From: Seonamhaeicola aphaedonensis | Lineage (GTDB): Bacteria > Bacteroidota > Bacteroidia > Flavobacteriales > Flavobacteriaceae | DNA length: 64,000 nt | Assembly (NCBI RefSeq): GCF_003386195.1 | Contig: NZ_QRDX01000006.1 | Location: 1-64,000, forward strand | Direction of reading: 5' to 3' | Shown here: piece by piece, positions 41,011 through 50,569 of the stretch | Numbering within the stretch: position 1 is the first letter of the stretch | Layout of the letters: the number at the start of each line of letters is the position of its first letter | Notes under the pieces: generated by a model | What the model saw: only the letters and a program-made list of their open reading frames with translations | Told to the model about the DNA's origin: nothing | Database searches by the model: none | Made by a program: the position numbers and the translations under genes

Positions 41011-41752
41011 CTATTTTTATACTATTTGGATATTCTACCTGTGTTAAATACAGAGCATGTGCTGGTACAGAATACCCAGCTTCACTCCTATCCTTAGATT
41101 TTATGATGGTATGCAAATCATTAACCTCAATTTTTCCTAAACCAATGCTTACCATGGTACCTACAATAGCCCTTACCATATTACGCAAAAACCTATCTGC
41201 CTTTATAACAAAATGCAGCTCATCGCCATTTGAAAACCAATCGGCTTTCATGATGGTACAATGATACGTTTTTACATCGGTATTACTTTTTGAAAAGCAT
41301 TGAAAATCTTTATACTCAAATAAAATTTTCGCTGCTTCTTTCATTTTATTTACATCTATGTCTTGCTTCATATATAGCGCATTATGATATGTAAATACAT
41401 TCTTGTCGAGCGTAATTCTGTACAAATAAGTTCGGCTTAAAGCATCAAAACGAGCATGGGTGCTGGCTTTCACTTTAAAAATTCTGTGAATGGCAATATC
41501 TTTGGGTAAAAAGGAATTCAATTTATGAGTAAGCTGAGCTTCATCAAAACCAACTATGGTATCAAAATGAGCAAACATTTGTTGAGCATGAACTCCAGTA
41601 TCGGTTCTTCCTGCGCCTACTATAGCAATTGTCTCTTTTAACAATGTAGACAGTGCTTTCTCGATGACTTCCTGTACTGAAATAGCATTGGGTTGATTTT
41701 GCCACCCATGATAACGACTACCATTATAAGAAAGTTCTATGAAATACCTCAA
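41003..41752 (-). CDS. truA: tRNA pseudouridine(38-40) synthase
   Basis: Modifies the anticodon arm of many tRNAs. The 249 residues start with YFIELSYNGSRYHGWQNQPN. The catalytic Asp is in GAGRTDTGVHAQQMFAHFD near residue 52. FNSFLPKDIAIHRI-type strands follow, and the C-terminal VIKADRFLRNMVRAIVGTMV is the TruA signature. The first codon is TTG at 41752; no ATG is close. It is upstream of and overlapping the ABC exporter gene, and divergent from the phosphoesterase gene. Confidence 0.94.
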   Translation of the reverse strand: MRYFIELSYNGSRYHGWQNQPNAISVQEVIEKALSTLLKETIAIVGAGRTDTGVHAQQMFAHFDTIVGFDEAQLTHKLNSFLPKDIAIHRIFKVKASTHARFDALSRTYLYRITLDKNVFTYHNALYMKQDIDVNKMKEAAKILFEYKDFQCFSKSNTDVKTYHCTIMKADWFSNGDELHFVIKADRFLRNMVRAIVGTMVSIGLGKIEVNDLHTIIKSKDRSEAGYSVPAHALYLTQVEYPNSIKIDD

Positions 41753-41845
41753 ACTGTTTTAATACTTTTGCTACACCTGCAAAGATAAACACATTTATGT
41801 CCTGACACCTATTGGGATTAGATTTAAGGATTAATATTTTTAAGA

Positions 41846-42340
41846 ATGACCAAAATACTCCTACTTTCAGACACCCACGGATATATTGATAACAACATTT
41901 TAAAGTATGTAAAACAAACCGATGAAGTTTGGCATGCAGGCGATATTGGAGATTTAGAAGTTATAGATGCTATAAAAGCACTAAAACCAGTAAAAGGTGT
42001 TTATGGCAATATTGATGATGCTAAAGTTAGAACAGAATTTCCAGAACATAATAGGTTTATGTGTGAAGAGGTTGATGTTTGGATGACCCATATTGGTGGA
42101 TATCCGGGTGCTTATAATACCAGAGTTAGAGAAGCTATAAGAGAAAACCCACCGAGACTTTTTATTTGTGGTCATTCTCATATTTTAAAGGTTATGCCCG
42201 ACAAAAAGTTGAATCTAATTCACATGAATCCTGGAGCAGTAGGAAAACATGGATTTCATAAAACCAGAACCATGCTGCGTTTTACTATTGATGGCAAAAA
42301 AATAGACAACTTGGAAGTAATTGAATTTAATAAGCGTTAA
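41846..42340 (+). CDS. YfcE/MJ0936-family metallophosphoesterase
   Basis: A small calcineurin-like phosphodiesterase, 164 residues. All five metal-binding blocks are visible: SDTHGYI, HAGDIGD, YGNIDDA, THIGGYPG and ICGHSHI, ending MNPGAVGKHGF. The length and spacing match the YfcE/MJ0936 group, which hydrolyses phosphodiesters in vitro. The physiological substrate is unknown. It is a single gene between truA and DUF4293. Confidence 0.92.
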   Translation: MTKILLLSDTHGYIDNNILKYVKQTDEVWHAGDIGDLEVIDAIKALKPVKGVYGNIDDAKVRTEFPEHNRFMCEEVDVWMTHIGGYPGAYNTRVREAIRENPPRLFICGHSHILKVMPDKKLNLIHMNPGAVGKHGFHKTRTMLRFTIDGKKIDNLEVIEFNKR

Positions 42341-42407
42341 TTAGCGTTAAGGATTTCAGCAAGTTACCTTGTAACGCGGAAAGCTAGACCCAAAGAATAA
42401 CTCCCAA

Positions 42408-42440
42408 ATAAAAAAGCCCAAGATCTTCACCTTGGGCTTA
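42408..42440 (-). terminator. Terminator of the DUF4293 gene
   Basis: A 9-bp stem AAGCCCAAG/CTTGGGCTT with an 8-nt loop and a T-run on the minus strand, about 30 bp past the stop. Confidence 0.8.
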
Positions 42441-42468
42441 CGCACTAATACTACTAAGATATTAGGTT

Positions 42469-42879
42469 TTATCGTAATCTATCTACAGATTTTACAAGGT
42501 CTTCATCCTTTTTAATGGCTTTATTGGCTAATGCCAAAAACACGATAGAAATAATAGGAATGAACAACCCAACACCTTTCTCAGAACCATAAAATTCTCC
42601 AGATGAAATTAGAGATTGATATACAAAAAATCCTAGTAAAATAAAGTTTAATATGATGTTAAGACGTCCCAACATAAATTGAGACTTCCTATTTTTGTAT
42701 CTAAATATTGCTACCACAGAGAAAAATGCCGAGGTTAAAAATGCAGCAAATACATAGTTGACATCTTTAGCCCATACCTGTGTTCCGTCATCTAAGCCCC
42801 ATAAATAGAAGGCATAAATTAACCCTCCAGAAGCTCCGGCAGCAAGCATAAGATATATGGTTTGTATTCTCTGTAACAT
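42469..42879 (-). CDS. DUF4293 inner-membrane protein
   Basis: A 136-residue protein with four membrane segments (residues 6-24, 40-60, 72-92 and 108-125). It begins with the family's MLQRIQTIYLMLAA and ends with a charged KDEDLVKSVDRLR tail. I use the ATG at 42879; a TTG 24 nt earlier is less likely. DUF4293 is found next to rho in many Bacteroidota and is divergent from it here. No function is known. Confidence 0.85.
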   Translation of the reverse strand: MLQRIQTIYLMLAAGASGGLIYAFYLWGLDDGTQVWAKDVNYVFAAFLTSAFFSVVAIFRYKNRKSQFMLGRLNIILNFILLGFFVYQSLISSGEFYGSEKGVGLFIPIISIVFLALANKAIKKDEDLVKSVDRLR

Positions 42880-43077
42880 ATAATTTTTAAAACTGGTGAG
42901 CAAAAATAATAGTTTATTGTAGAAATAAGTACTAAAAATTAAAATAAAGTTGTATAATTGCAGTGATAATTCACAACAATCGCTATTACAGGCGGTTAAT
43001 TCTCCAGATTAAAACCAATTTTTTCTCAGAATTACTCAAAATTTTTATTCAAAAAATTATATTCAATATAAACATCA

Positions 43078-44622
43078 ATGTTTGAAATTTCGCAATTAAA
43101 AGAAAAGAAACTCTCTGATTTACAAGAGATTGCAAAAGAATTAAGTATTCCTAAGTACCGTTCTTTAAAAAAATTAGACCTAGTTTATCAAATACTAGAT
43201 CATCAGGCAGCTAACCCTAAATCTGTTGCTGAAACAAAGTCTAACCAGACAGAAACAAAACCAAAAAGACAAAGACAACGCATTCAGAAACCTGCCCAAA
43301 ATAACGAAGAGAAACCTTCTGTTACCTCAGAGGTTCCAAAAGCTAAAGCTATTGAGCCCAAAAAAGAAGAGCAACAGCAAGAAAAACCTAAACAAAAGCA
43401 ACATCAGCATAAAAATCAACAAAAGCATCAACATAAAAATCAAAAAAATACTGTTGATAATGGTAACAAAGATAGTAGAAACCGTTACCGAGAACCAGAT
43501 TATGAGTTTGATGCCATTATAGAGAGTGAAGGTGTTCTAGACATTATGCAGGATGGGTACGGATTTTTACGATCTTCCGATTATAACTACCTATCTTCTC
43601 CCGATGACATTTATGTATCACAATCTCAAATTCGATTATTTGGATTAAAAAAAGGTGACACTGTTTTAGGTAATGTAAGACCTCCCAAGGAAGGTGAAAA
43701 ATATTTTCCTTTAATTAAGGTTAATAAAATTAATGGTCAAAAACCGGAGGTAGTAAGAGACCGTGTGTCTTTTGAACATTTAACACCTTTATTTCCAAAG
43801 GAAAAATTCAATATTGCAGAGAAACAGAGTACCATATCAACAAGAATTATGGACTTGTTTGCTCCCATTGGTAAGGGGCAACGTGGTATGATTGTTTCTC
43901 AACCAAAAACGGGTAAAACCATGTTACTTAAGGATGTTGCCAATGCTATTGCTGCTAACCATCCTGAAGTTTATTTAATGATTTTACTTATTGATGAGCG
44001 TCCTGAAGAGGTAACCGATATGCAACGTAGCGTTAGAGGTGAGGTAATTTCATCAACCTTCGACAAAGAAGCCCATGAGCACGTTAAAATTGCCGACATT
44101 GTTCTTGAAAAAGCAAAACGCCTAGTAGAATGTGGTCATGACGTCGTGATTCTTTTAGATTCTATCACGCGTTTGGCAAGAGCTTACAATACAGTACAAC
44201 CAGCTTCTGGTAAAATATTAAGTGGTGGAGTTGATGCTAATGCATTACATAAGCCAAAGCGCTTCTTTGGTGCTGCCAGAAATATAGAAAATGGTGGTTC
44301 TTTAACTATTATAGCAACTGCACTTACAGAAACTGGGTCTAAAATGGATGAGGTAATATTTGAAGAATTTAAAGGAACTGGTAATATGGAACTTCAGTTA
44401 GATAGAAAAATATCTAACCGAAGAATTTTCCCTGCTATCGATCTTACATCATCAAGTACGCGTAGAGATGACTTATTACTTGATGAAAATACTATTCAAC
44501 GTATGTGGGTACTACGTAAATACCTTGCGGATATGAATCCTGTTGAAGCTATGGAATTCACCAATGAACGCTTCAAACAAACTAGAAATAATGAAGAATT
44601 TTTAATATCCATGAATGGATAA
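43078..44622 (+). CDS. rho: Transcription termination factor Rho with an expanded basic insertion
   Basis: Hexameric RNA helicase that ends transcription. The 514 residues have a Rho_N helix-turn domain (1-45) and a Lys/Gln/His-rich low-complexity insertion (about 60-135, with repeats of K-N-Q-Q-K-H-Q-H). The cold-shock-type RNA-binding domain includes [21 protein letters not shown] near 152. In the RecA-like ATPase, Walker A is [12 protein letters not shown] near 275, Walker B is [16 protein letters not shown] near 358, and the Q/R loops include [20 protein letters not shown]. Insertions of this kind occur in Bacteroidota and may help RNA binding or condensate formation. The gene ends at a hairpin. 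Confidence 0.96.
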   Translation: MFEISQLKEKKLSDLQEIAKELSIPKYRSLKKLDLVYQILDHQAANPKSVAETKSNQTETKPKRQRQRIQKPAQNNEEKPSVTSEVPKAKAIEPKKEEQQQEKPKQKQHQHKNQQKHQHKNQKNTVDNGNKDSRNRYREPDYEFDAIIESEGVLDIMQDGYGFLRSSDYNYLSSPDDIYVSQSQIRLFGLKKGDTVLGNVRPPKEGEKYFPLIKVNKINGQKPEVVRDRVSFEHLTPLFPKEKFNIAEKQSTISTRIMDLFAPIGKGQRGMIVSQPKTGKTMLLKDVANAIAANHPEVYLMILLIDERPEEVTDMQRSVRGEVISSTFDKEAHEHVKIADIVLEKAKRLVECGHDVVILLDSITRLARAYNTVQPASGKILSGGVDANALHKPKRFFGAARNIENGGSLTIIATALTETGSKMDEVIFEEFKGTGNMELQLDRKISNRRIFPAIDLTSSSTRRDDLLLDENTIQRMWVLRKYLADMNPVEAMEFTNERFKQTRNNEEFLISMNG

Positions 44623-44650
44623 CCTCTACTAACTTAACTAAACAACTGGA

Positions 44651-44681
44651 GAGCCCTAACAGAAATGTCAGGGCTTTCTTA
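44651..44681 (+). terminator. Terminator of rho
   Basis: An AGCCCT/AGGGCT stem with further ACA/TGT pairing inside, then TTTCTT. It lies 29 bp after the rho stop. Confidence 0.7.
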
Positions 44682-44786
44682 TATGTCTAAAACCTAACTG
44701 TTATTGTATTTTTAAAATATTATTTGAATATATTAAATAAATTGTAACCCTTGTGAGCCACTAGCTTAAAGATTCTAAAATTATTC

Positions 44787-45542
44787 CTAATCTAACCAAA
44801 TTCTAAAATCTTTGACACGCTCACGAGCAACAATTAAATCTTGTTCGCTGTAAGAACTTAATTTTATTTGTAACCGCGAGTTAGTATAGCTTACCATGTC
44901 TTTAATGGCATTAATATTTATATAAAACTTACGGTTTATACGAAAAAAGGTTTGAGGTTCTAATTCATCTTCAAGTTGTTCTAAAGTTGTATCAAGCAAA
45001 TAATTCCTACCGTCTGAAGTGTGTAAATAGGTTCCTTTATTTTCAGAGTAAAAGCACTCTATTTCATCAACATTTATAAGCTTTAAATGCTGCCCAACTT
45101 TTACAGAAAAGCGTTTTTTATAATCTCTATCAATAGGATTTATCAACAACTTTTTTATATCTGAAAAATCTAATGTAACCGTCTGGTTTTGCGGTAAATG
45201 TTCTTTGTATTTTTCAACGGCCGTTTTTAATTCTTCAGAATCAATTGGTTTTAATAAATAATCTATACTATTAAGTTTAAAAGCTTGTAGCGCATAGACA
45301 TCATAGGCTGTAGTGAAAATTATTGCCGACTTAATTTTAATGGCTTCAAAAATTTCTAACGATAAACCATCGCTTAATTGTATATCTAAAAAAATTAAAT
45401 CGGGGTGTTGATTTTCCTGAAACCATTGTACAGATTCTTCAACCGAATGCAACATAGTTTCGGCTTCAATATTAAAACTAGCCAACATACGTTGTAAACG
45501 TCTCGCCGATGGTTTTTCGTCTTCTATGATAATTACTCGCAT
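44787..45542 (-). CDS. LytTR-type response regulator
   Basis: A 251-residue regulator with an N-terminal receiver domain (VIIIEDEKPSARRLQRML, phospho-Asp in HPDLIFLDIQLSDG near residue 54, Lys in YLLKPIDSEEL near 105). The C-terminal LytTR DNA-binding domain (about 145-250) contains VGQHLKLINVDEIECFYSENKGTYLHT and FFRINRKFYININAI. The partner kinase is encoded two genes upstream on the same strand, with a 2TM protein between them. Its targets cannot be seen from the window. Confidence 0.93.
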   Translation of the reverse strand: MRVIIIEDEKPSARRLQRMLASFNIEAETMLHSVEESVQWFQENQHPDLIFLDIQLSDGLSLEIFEAIKIKSAIIFTTAYDVYALQAFKLNSIDYLLKPIDSEELKTAVEKYKEHLPQNQTVTLDFSDIKKLLINPIDRDYKKRFSVKVGQHLKLINVDEIECFYSENKGTYLHTSDGRNYLLDTTLEQLEDELEPQTFFRINRKFYININAIKDMVSYTNSRLQIKLSSYSEQDLIVARERVKDFRIWLD

Positions 45543-45573
45543 AGTTTTCTAGTAGTTTTTGACAATCTTTTTT

Positions 45574-45912
45574 TTATTGAAATTCACTTGAGTTTTCCTG
45601 TTCTTTTTCCATGAATTCGTTTATTTTCCGTTCTTCCCAGGATTTGCTGAAAAACAAATTTTTACCAAAAACCCCTAAGGCATGAAACCCAAGGCCTATA
45701 CCCCAAAAAAGTGGTGTTGCCAACGTACCGAAATGCCAGATATTCCAATTACTTCCCCTACCAATCATTATTACAATAAAGATGTTTACTGCTAAATACC
45801 AGAAGGCATGCCAGTAGAATCCTTTAAGTTCTTTAAGCCGTTTTTGAGCTCTTAAATAGGCATCTTCTCTTCTAAAATGTTCTTGATTGTAATTTTGTTC
45901 TAGACGTCTCAT
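45574..45912 (-). CDS. 2TM domain-containing membrane protein
   Basis: A 112-residue protein of two membrane segments (residues 35-53 and 67-88) between charged ends. LKELKGFYWHAFWYLAVN and SWEERKINEFMEKEQ are nearly the same as the C-terminal domain of the histidine kinase encoded just upstream. I use the ATG at 45912, 11 nt past the kinase stop. The shared domain suggests that it associates with the kinase in the membrane, perhaps as an adaptor. Confidence 0.85.
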   Translation of the reverse strand: MRRLEQNYNQEHFRREDAYLRAQKRLKELKGFYWHAFWYLAVNIFIVIMIGRGSNWNIWHFGTLATPLFWGIGLGFHALGVFGKNLFFSKSWEERKINEFMEKEQENSSEFQ

Positions 45913-45923
45913 AATCTTAATAT

Positions 45924-47267
45924 TTAGTTCCAATGACTTTGCTTTTCTTCTTGCATAAACTGTTCTATTTTGCGTTTTTCCCAGCCTGCTCCAAATGCTT
46001 TATTACTGTAGAATACCCTAAATGCCTGTGTTACCAATCCTAATCCCCATCCAAACATTGGAAACCAAAACCATTGAAAATTCCATGAGGTTTTATAGTT
46101 TACAAAGGCTAAAAAGGGAATTACAAAAACGTATGAAATTAGGCTATAATAAAAACCTTTTAATTCTTCAACGTGATTTCTAGCTCGTAAATATCTGTCG
46201 TTTATATTATTTGATGTTTGTTGTCTCATTACTGATATTTGTTTTGTAAGCATTGGAAGGGCTACCAAAAACTTATTTGTTTCTTTAGTGATGTCTACTG
46301 TTCTTGTTGTTAATAAATTATATCGTTGCATAATATTATTTAATCCAACGCCACTACTTCTCCTTACTATTTGCTTTGGTTGCAAATTATTTTCAACTAC
46401 TAGAAAACCATCATCTTCATAAATTCTAATATGCAATGGTTTGTTAGTGGTTACCATATTATGTTTTACGGCATTCTCTAAAAGCAGTTGTAACGATAAG
46501 GGCACTACTTTACTTTCTGGGTTTTGTGCTTTTTCTGGTATAGTAAATACAATACTGTCTTCAAACCTCATTTTAAGTAAAGACATATATGTTTTTGCAA
46601 AACTCAACTCTTCATCTACAGATACCAATTCCTTATTTTTTTGCTCTAAAACATACCTGTATACTTTAGAAAGCGAGGTTGTAAAGTCCTGTGCTTTATC
46701 TGGGTGTTCTTCTATTAAGCTAGTTAGCACATTTAGGCTATTAAAGAGAAAATGCGGATCTAACTGGTTTTTAAGCGCATCAAATTTAGCACTGGCAGTT
46801 CCTGCGATTACTTTTTGCTCTTTAATTCTGTTTTGTTGGTGTCTGTTATAAAAATAAATAACATGAAAAACAGTGACTATAACCAGAGTTATCCATAAGC
46901 CAAATTGATAGTTTTTAAATGATTGGTTTGAGATAAACTCCAAGAAAGACATCCCTTTTAAGGTTAGGGAAACTAACATATTTAATACAAACAAACATAT
47001 TATTGTAATGATTGTAGTTCCTAAAATCCCTAAAACAATACGCTTGATAGTATCTTTTCTTTTCCATGAGCGTTTTTCCATATAATCGAAAAAGAACTCA
47101 TTAGAAAAGCCTATAACAAAAGAGTACAATTGATACAAAATAAAACTTACTACAAGTTGCTCTGTATTCTTATACTGAAAACCATTAGATAACGAGCTTC
47201 CAATAACAAACACAATAACACCTATTACAAATGCTAAAAAAATATTCTTTTTAAGACTCCTCTTCAT
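45924..47267 (-). CDS. LytS-type sensor histidine kinase with a C-terminal 2TM domain
   Basis: A 447-residue membrane kinase with four N-terminal helices (about residues 8-26, 35-58, 75-98 and 115-138). The His_kinase domain carries the phospho-acceptor in KNQLDPHFLFNSLNVLTSL near 192. A HATPase follows (LLENAVKHNM N-box near 262 and SSGVGLNNIMQRYNLL near 305). Unusually, a 2TM domain (about residues 355-445) follows the ATPase. It is a paralogue of the next gene product. With the LytTR regulator it forms a two-component unit. The signal is unknown; the TPR-like secreted protein encoded upstream may be linked. Confidence 0.9.
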   Translation of the reverse strand: MKRSLKKNIFLAFVIGVIVFVIGSSLSNGFQYKNTEQLVVSFILYQLYSFVIGFSNEFFFDYMEKRSWKRKDTIKRIVLGILGTTIITIICLFVLNMLVSLTLKGMSFLEFISNQSFKNYQFGLWITLVIVTVFHVIYFYNRHQQNRIKEQKVIAGTASAKFDALKNQLDPHFLFNSLNVLTSLIEEHPDKAQDFTTSLSKVYRYVLEQKNKELVSVDEELSFAKTYMSLLKMRFEDSIVFTIPEKAQNPESKVVPLSLQLLLENAVKHNMVTTNKPLHIRIYEDDGFLVVENNLQPKQIVRRSSGVGLNNIMQRYNLLTTRTVDITKETNKFLVALPMLTKQISVMRQQTSNNINDRYLRARNHVEELKGFYYSLISYVFVIPFLAFVNYKTSWNFQWFWFPMFGWGLGLVTQAFRVFYSNKAFGAGWEKRKIEQFMQEEKQSHWN

Positions 47268-47286
47268 TATATGTCTTTATTAAGTT

Positions 47287-47910
47287 TTATTTGCCGCATG
47301 ATTGTAATAGAATTTCAACCCGCTCTTTTCCCCAATGAGGGTGAAACGGTGATTCTGGTTTAAAATTAGCAAAAAGTTCTAAGGCTTTTTCTAAATCTTT
47401 ACAAAATGGTGTTGTATCCTGTCCAAAAAATTTGGCACTGCCCATATTCCATTCTGCTTCACAATATATTACTCTCGGATTATTGGGTGCTATAGCCTTG
47501 GCTTTAGCATAAAGTTCAACTACTTGAGGAGACATCGTCATTCCATAAGTGGCACCATCGTGGGCTACCCAAGCGGTATATAACAGCGCTTGTAGTACCA
47601 TAATTTCGGGATTGTTTTTAGAAATTGCTTTAGCGTCATTAATAAAATCTTGACCTTTTTTTAATTTGGCTGTTAATTTTTCTATATCTCGCTCTCCAAA
47701 GCTATTTACAATATTTACTTGAGCTGCATAATAAGCTGGCAACCAATTATCTGATTCTGCGTTGGCAATGCGTTCAAATAAATTAGAGGTTTCAATAATA
47801 TTACCTGTTTCCCAAATTTCAAAGGCCTTTTGCATACCTTTTTCATAATTTGTTTGAGATTGTACAAATCCAGAAACTACTAGTGTTGCAATGATGATTA
47901 AATGTTTCAT
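47287..47910 (-). CDS. Secreted TPR-like protein, unassigned
   Basis: A 207-residue protein with a signal peptide ending SGFVQSQ. The mature part is all-helical with tetratricopeptide-like pairs (for example YEKGMQKAFEIWETGNIIET, then LYAKAKAIAPNNPRVIYCEA). Two cysteines (CEAEW and FCKDLE) and a final C near the end may form disulfides. It is 19 bp from the histidine kinase gene and probably co-transcribed, so it could belong to its signalling. I know no specific function. Confidence 0.7.
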   Translation of the reverse strand: MKHLIIIATLVVSGFVQSQTNYEKGMQKAFEIWETGNIIETSNLFERIANAESDNWLPAYYAAQVNIVNSFGERDIEKLTAKLKKGQDFINDAKAISKNNPEIMVLQALLYTAWVAHDGATYGMTMSPQVVELYAKAKAIAPNNPRVIYCEAEWNMGSAKFFGQDTTPFCKDLEKALELFANFKPESPFHPHWGKERVEILLQSCGK

Positions 47911-48072
47911 GAGTTAAATTTTTAGATTAATTACTGTTCGTTTTTTTAATTTTCTAACAACTAATTAGAATGGTTTTAATTTGATTATGAAACAAATATT
48001 AACCTAAAGCCTAGTCTTTTTAAAAAGTGAATGACCGAACCGTTATTTTTTGATGATGAATTGTATTGAATA

Positions 48073-48108
48073 AAAAAACCAAGAGATTACAAATAACCTC
48101 TTGGTTTC
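48073..48108 (-). terminator. Terminator of the tonB-family gene
   Basis: A 10-bp stem AAACCAAGAG/CTCTTGGTTT with a 12-nt loop and a T-run on the minus strand, about 32 bp past the stop. Confidence 0.75.
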
Positions 48109-48139
48109 CCCACATTGATATAAAGAACTTTTTACAAAC

Positions 48140-48871
48140 CTAACCTTCTAAATACTTGAAGAAAATAGGCACTGCATAAGATACTTTAACAGGTCTACCA
48201 CGTTGTTTGCCAGGTTTCATTTTTGGCAACAAACTAATAATACGTTCTGCTTCTTTTTCCAAAATCTTATCTGGTCCTCTTGAACGAATTCCATTAACAA
48301 CACCATTAGTGTCTACTACAAATAATACAGATACTCTACCTTGAATACCCAAATCTAGAGCAGCTTCTGGATACGTAAAATGCTTAATTACATGTTCTTG
48401 AATTTTTGTTTGGAAACAAGCTTTGGTTTTCTCTTTAGATAAACCTTCACATCCTGGAAAAACAGGTACATCTTCTATAACAGCAAAAGCTACTTCAACA
48501 TCTTCTTCAACCTCAACAACTTCTACATCTTCTACATGAACAACTTCGGCAATGGCATCACTTTGGTCTGTTTCAGTACTTTCTATTATAGTTTCTTCCA
48601 CATCCTCTACATCATCAACAATCTGTAAATTTTCCTGAATAACGGCTGGTGGCGGTGGCGGTGGTGGAGGTGTATTAATTTGATCCACTAAGGGAATTTC
48701 CTCTTCAAGTTCGCTTTGAATGTCTAACACATCAATTGACACTAACTCTTTTTCGTAGCTTTTAAACTCTAACATTTGCCACGAAAGAAGTAACATCAAG
48801 TTAAGACCAATAGCAAAATACAAGCTGCTATTGCGCCCTATTTCTAGGTTTGGATTCTTTTTTGGTTTCAT
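48140..48871 (-). CDS. Energy transducer TonB family protein
   Basis: Couples the inner-membrane proton motive force to outer-membrane receptors. The 243 residues have one N-terminal helix (LYFAIGLNLMLLLSWQML, residues 17-34) and a spacer with seven prolines (PPPPPPP near 68-75) followed by an acidic Val/Glu-rich stretch (EDVEVVEVEEDVEV). The C-terminal TonB domain includes YPEAALDLGIQGRVSVLFVVDTNG and GRPVKVSYAVPIFFKY. No ExbBD is adjacent. The promoter carries a Crp/Fnr-type palindrome with the same geometry as in the sulfur island. Confidence 0.92.
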   Translation of the reverse strand: MKPKKNPNLEIGRNSSLYFAIGLNLMLLLSWQMLEFKSYEKELVSIDVLDIQSELEEEIPLVDQINTPPPPPPPPAVIQENLQIVDDVEDVEETIIESTETDQSDAIAEVVHVEDVEVVEVEEDVEVAFAVIEDVPVFPGCEGLSKEKTKACFQTKIQEHVIKHFTYPEAALDLGIQGRVSVLFVVDTNGVVNGIRSRGPDKILEKEAERIISLLPKMKPGKQRGRPVKVSYAVPIFFKYLEG

Positions 48872-48891
48872 GACTCTAGTATTTAATATTC

Positions 48892-48936
48892 TAAAGTTAG
48901 AATTTAAACACTAGAAAAACTATGACAAAAATCATG
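48892..48936 (-). promoter_or_regulatory. Promoter and Crp/Fnr-type operator of the tonB-family gene
   Basis: ATGACAAAAATCAT (48922-48935) has its centre at 48928.5. On the minus strand the -7-like box TAACTTTA starts at 48899, 29.5 nt away, again giving an operator near -41.5. Confidence 0.6.
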
Positions 48937-48999
48937 TAATTTACTGGTTTACAAACCACTGCACAAACAAAAAACAATAAATAATTGAGGTAATTTATA

Positions 49000-50004
49000 C
49001 TACCTATTAAACCTACCTGATATATTACCTTCTAAAATATCCGTAACCTCTTTAACGGTTGCCAAATTAATATCCCCCTCATAGGTATGCTTTAAAGCAC
49101 AGGCAGCACTTCCAAATTCCATAGCTTTATAATCATCATAATTTTTTAAACCGTAAATCAAACCGGCAGCAAAAGCATCTCCAGTACCTATTCTATCTAC
49201 TACATGCGTTATATCTAAATCTGCAGTTTCTCTAAATTCTTTCCCGTTCCACATTCTAGCCCTTATTTTATGCCAAGAAGAATTTACTGAGGTTCTAATC
49301 TTATCAAATACTTTTTCAATAGAAGGAAAGGTTTCCATGAGCTCTTTTGAGGCAATCAAAAAATCCTCATTGCTATAGGAGTAATTGGTTCCTAAAACCT
49401 CATTAATTTCGTTGATACCTCCAATAAAAACAGTTGAAAGATTCAATAACTCAATGAGTGCTTCCTTGGGGTCTTTTCCATAATTCCATAGGTTTTGTCT
49501 GTAAGTAGGATCGGCAGAAACGGTCATACCTTTTGCTCTTGCCAGTGTTAATCCATTCTTTAAAATATCAAAAGCATTTTGCGATAACGCTGGTGTTATC
49601 CCTGTCCAATGTAACCAATCAGCATCAATAAGAGCTTCATTCCAATCCACCTTGTGCGGTTGTATTTCAGAAAATGCTGAATGCGACCTATTATATGAAA
49701 TATTACTGGGACGCATCACAGCGCCCACTTCAAAAAAGTAAACTCCTAATGGACGTGTTGACCTGCCTATCGAAGAAGTATCAACATTAAACTTGTTTAT
49801 GTAAGATATAGCAGCATCTCCAATAAAATCACTAGAAACAGCACTTATATGTTTTACGTTACCTCCAAAATTAGCTATAGAAATCCCTACGTTTAACTCA
49901 GTACCTCCAAAAAAGAACTCCACTACATTCGATTGAATAAACTTTTTCTTGCCTCTTGGTGAAATACGCATTAACACCTCTCCAAATGTTACAACTTGTC
50001 CCAT
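49000..50004 (-). CDS. PfkB-family sugar kinase, probably 2-keto-3-deoxygluconate kinase
   Basis: ATP-dependent ribokinase-family kinase, 334 residues. The N-terminal MGQVVTFGEVLMRISPRGKKK and GGTELNVGISIANFG hold the sugar-binding signature. The C-terminal DRIGTGDAFAAGLIYGLKNY has the catalytic GTGD aspartate near residue 273. The opening FGEVLMRISP and overall length resemble KdgK proteins of flavobacteria, which act in uronate degradation. No aldolase or uronate genes are next to it, so the substrate stays open. Confidence 0.82.
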   Translation of the reverse strand: MGQVVTFGEVLMRISPRGKKKFIQSNVVEFFFGGTELNVGISIANFGGNVKHISAVSSDFIGDAAISYINKFNVDTSSIGRSTRPLGVYFFEVGAVMRPSNISYNRSHSAFSEIQPHKVDWNEALIDADWLHWTGITPALSQNAFDILKNGLTLARAKGMTVSADPTYRQNLWNYGKDPKEALIELLNLSTVFIGGINEINEVLGTNYSYSNEDFLIASKELMETFPSIEKVFDKIRTSVNSSWHKIRARMWNGKEFRETADLDITHVVDRIGTGDAFAAGLIYGLKNYDDYKAMEFGSAACALKHTYEGDINLATVKEVTDILEGNISGRFNR

Positions 50005-50569
50005 GGTAAATTATAAACTTTAAATTTTATGGAAGATAATTAATTTATTGAATTTAAAGCTATAAATTATATAACTGGTTACTTTCTTATCCTCGCTAAT
50101 ATTCCAAAAAGAAACCAATGAAAAAAACTGGTCTGTAGCTACTTTTAAAACACTTTTTTTAAATTACACATTAGGACCAATGGTATTTATATGATGATAA
50201 CTATTTGTAAATTTATGGCCTAAAACATTATTTACTAAATTAAAATTATTAAAAAAAGTGACTAATAATTTGTAGAAAAATTGAGATCAATATTTTTTTA
50301 TATATTAGCTAATAACACTTAAAAATATAGCTAAATCTATATTATAGATTTTATTTATAGTTTTTATTTAAAATATTGATTTTCAGATATAATAATTTAA
50401 CATATTAAACTTTTAATTTAATATAATAAATATTTTCAAAAAGCATATATTTCATTATAGAAAACTCCACTTCTTCCCATACTTTATTCAGAAAAAATGA
50501 TATTATTTCTAACTATCATGTAACGTTTTAAATCAATATGCTACTTACCTATTAACTAAACCATCATTA
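50005..50569. other. Long AT-rich intergenic region
   Basis: About 565 bp, extremely AT-rich, between the divergent kinase and sigma-factor genes. I see no coding frame of convincing length and no tRNA. A TAACGTTT near 50521 might be part of the sigma operon promoter, but no full TAnnTTTG box stands out. Confidence 0.4.

Noticed and set aside
46441-46851. A 136-codon frame opposite the histidine kinase
   Set aside because: It is fully antisense to the HATPase and phospho-acceptor region, which is unmistakable on the minus strand.
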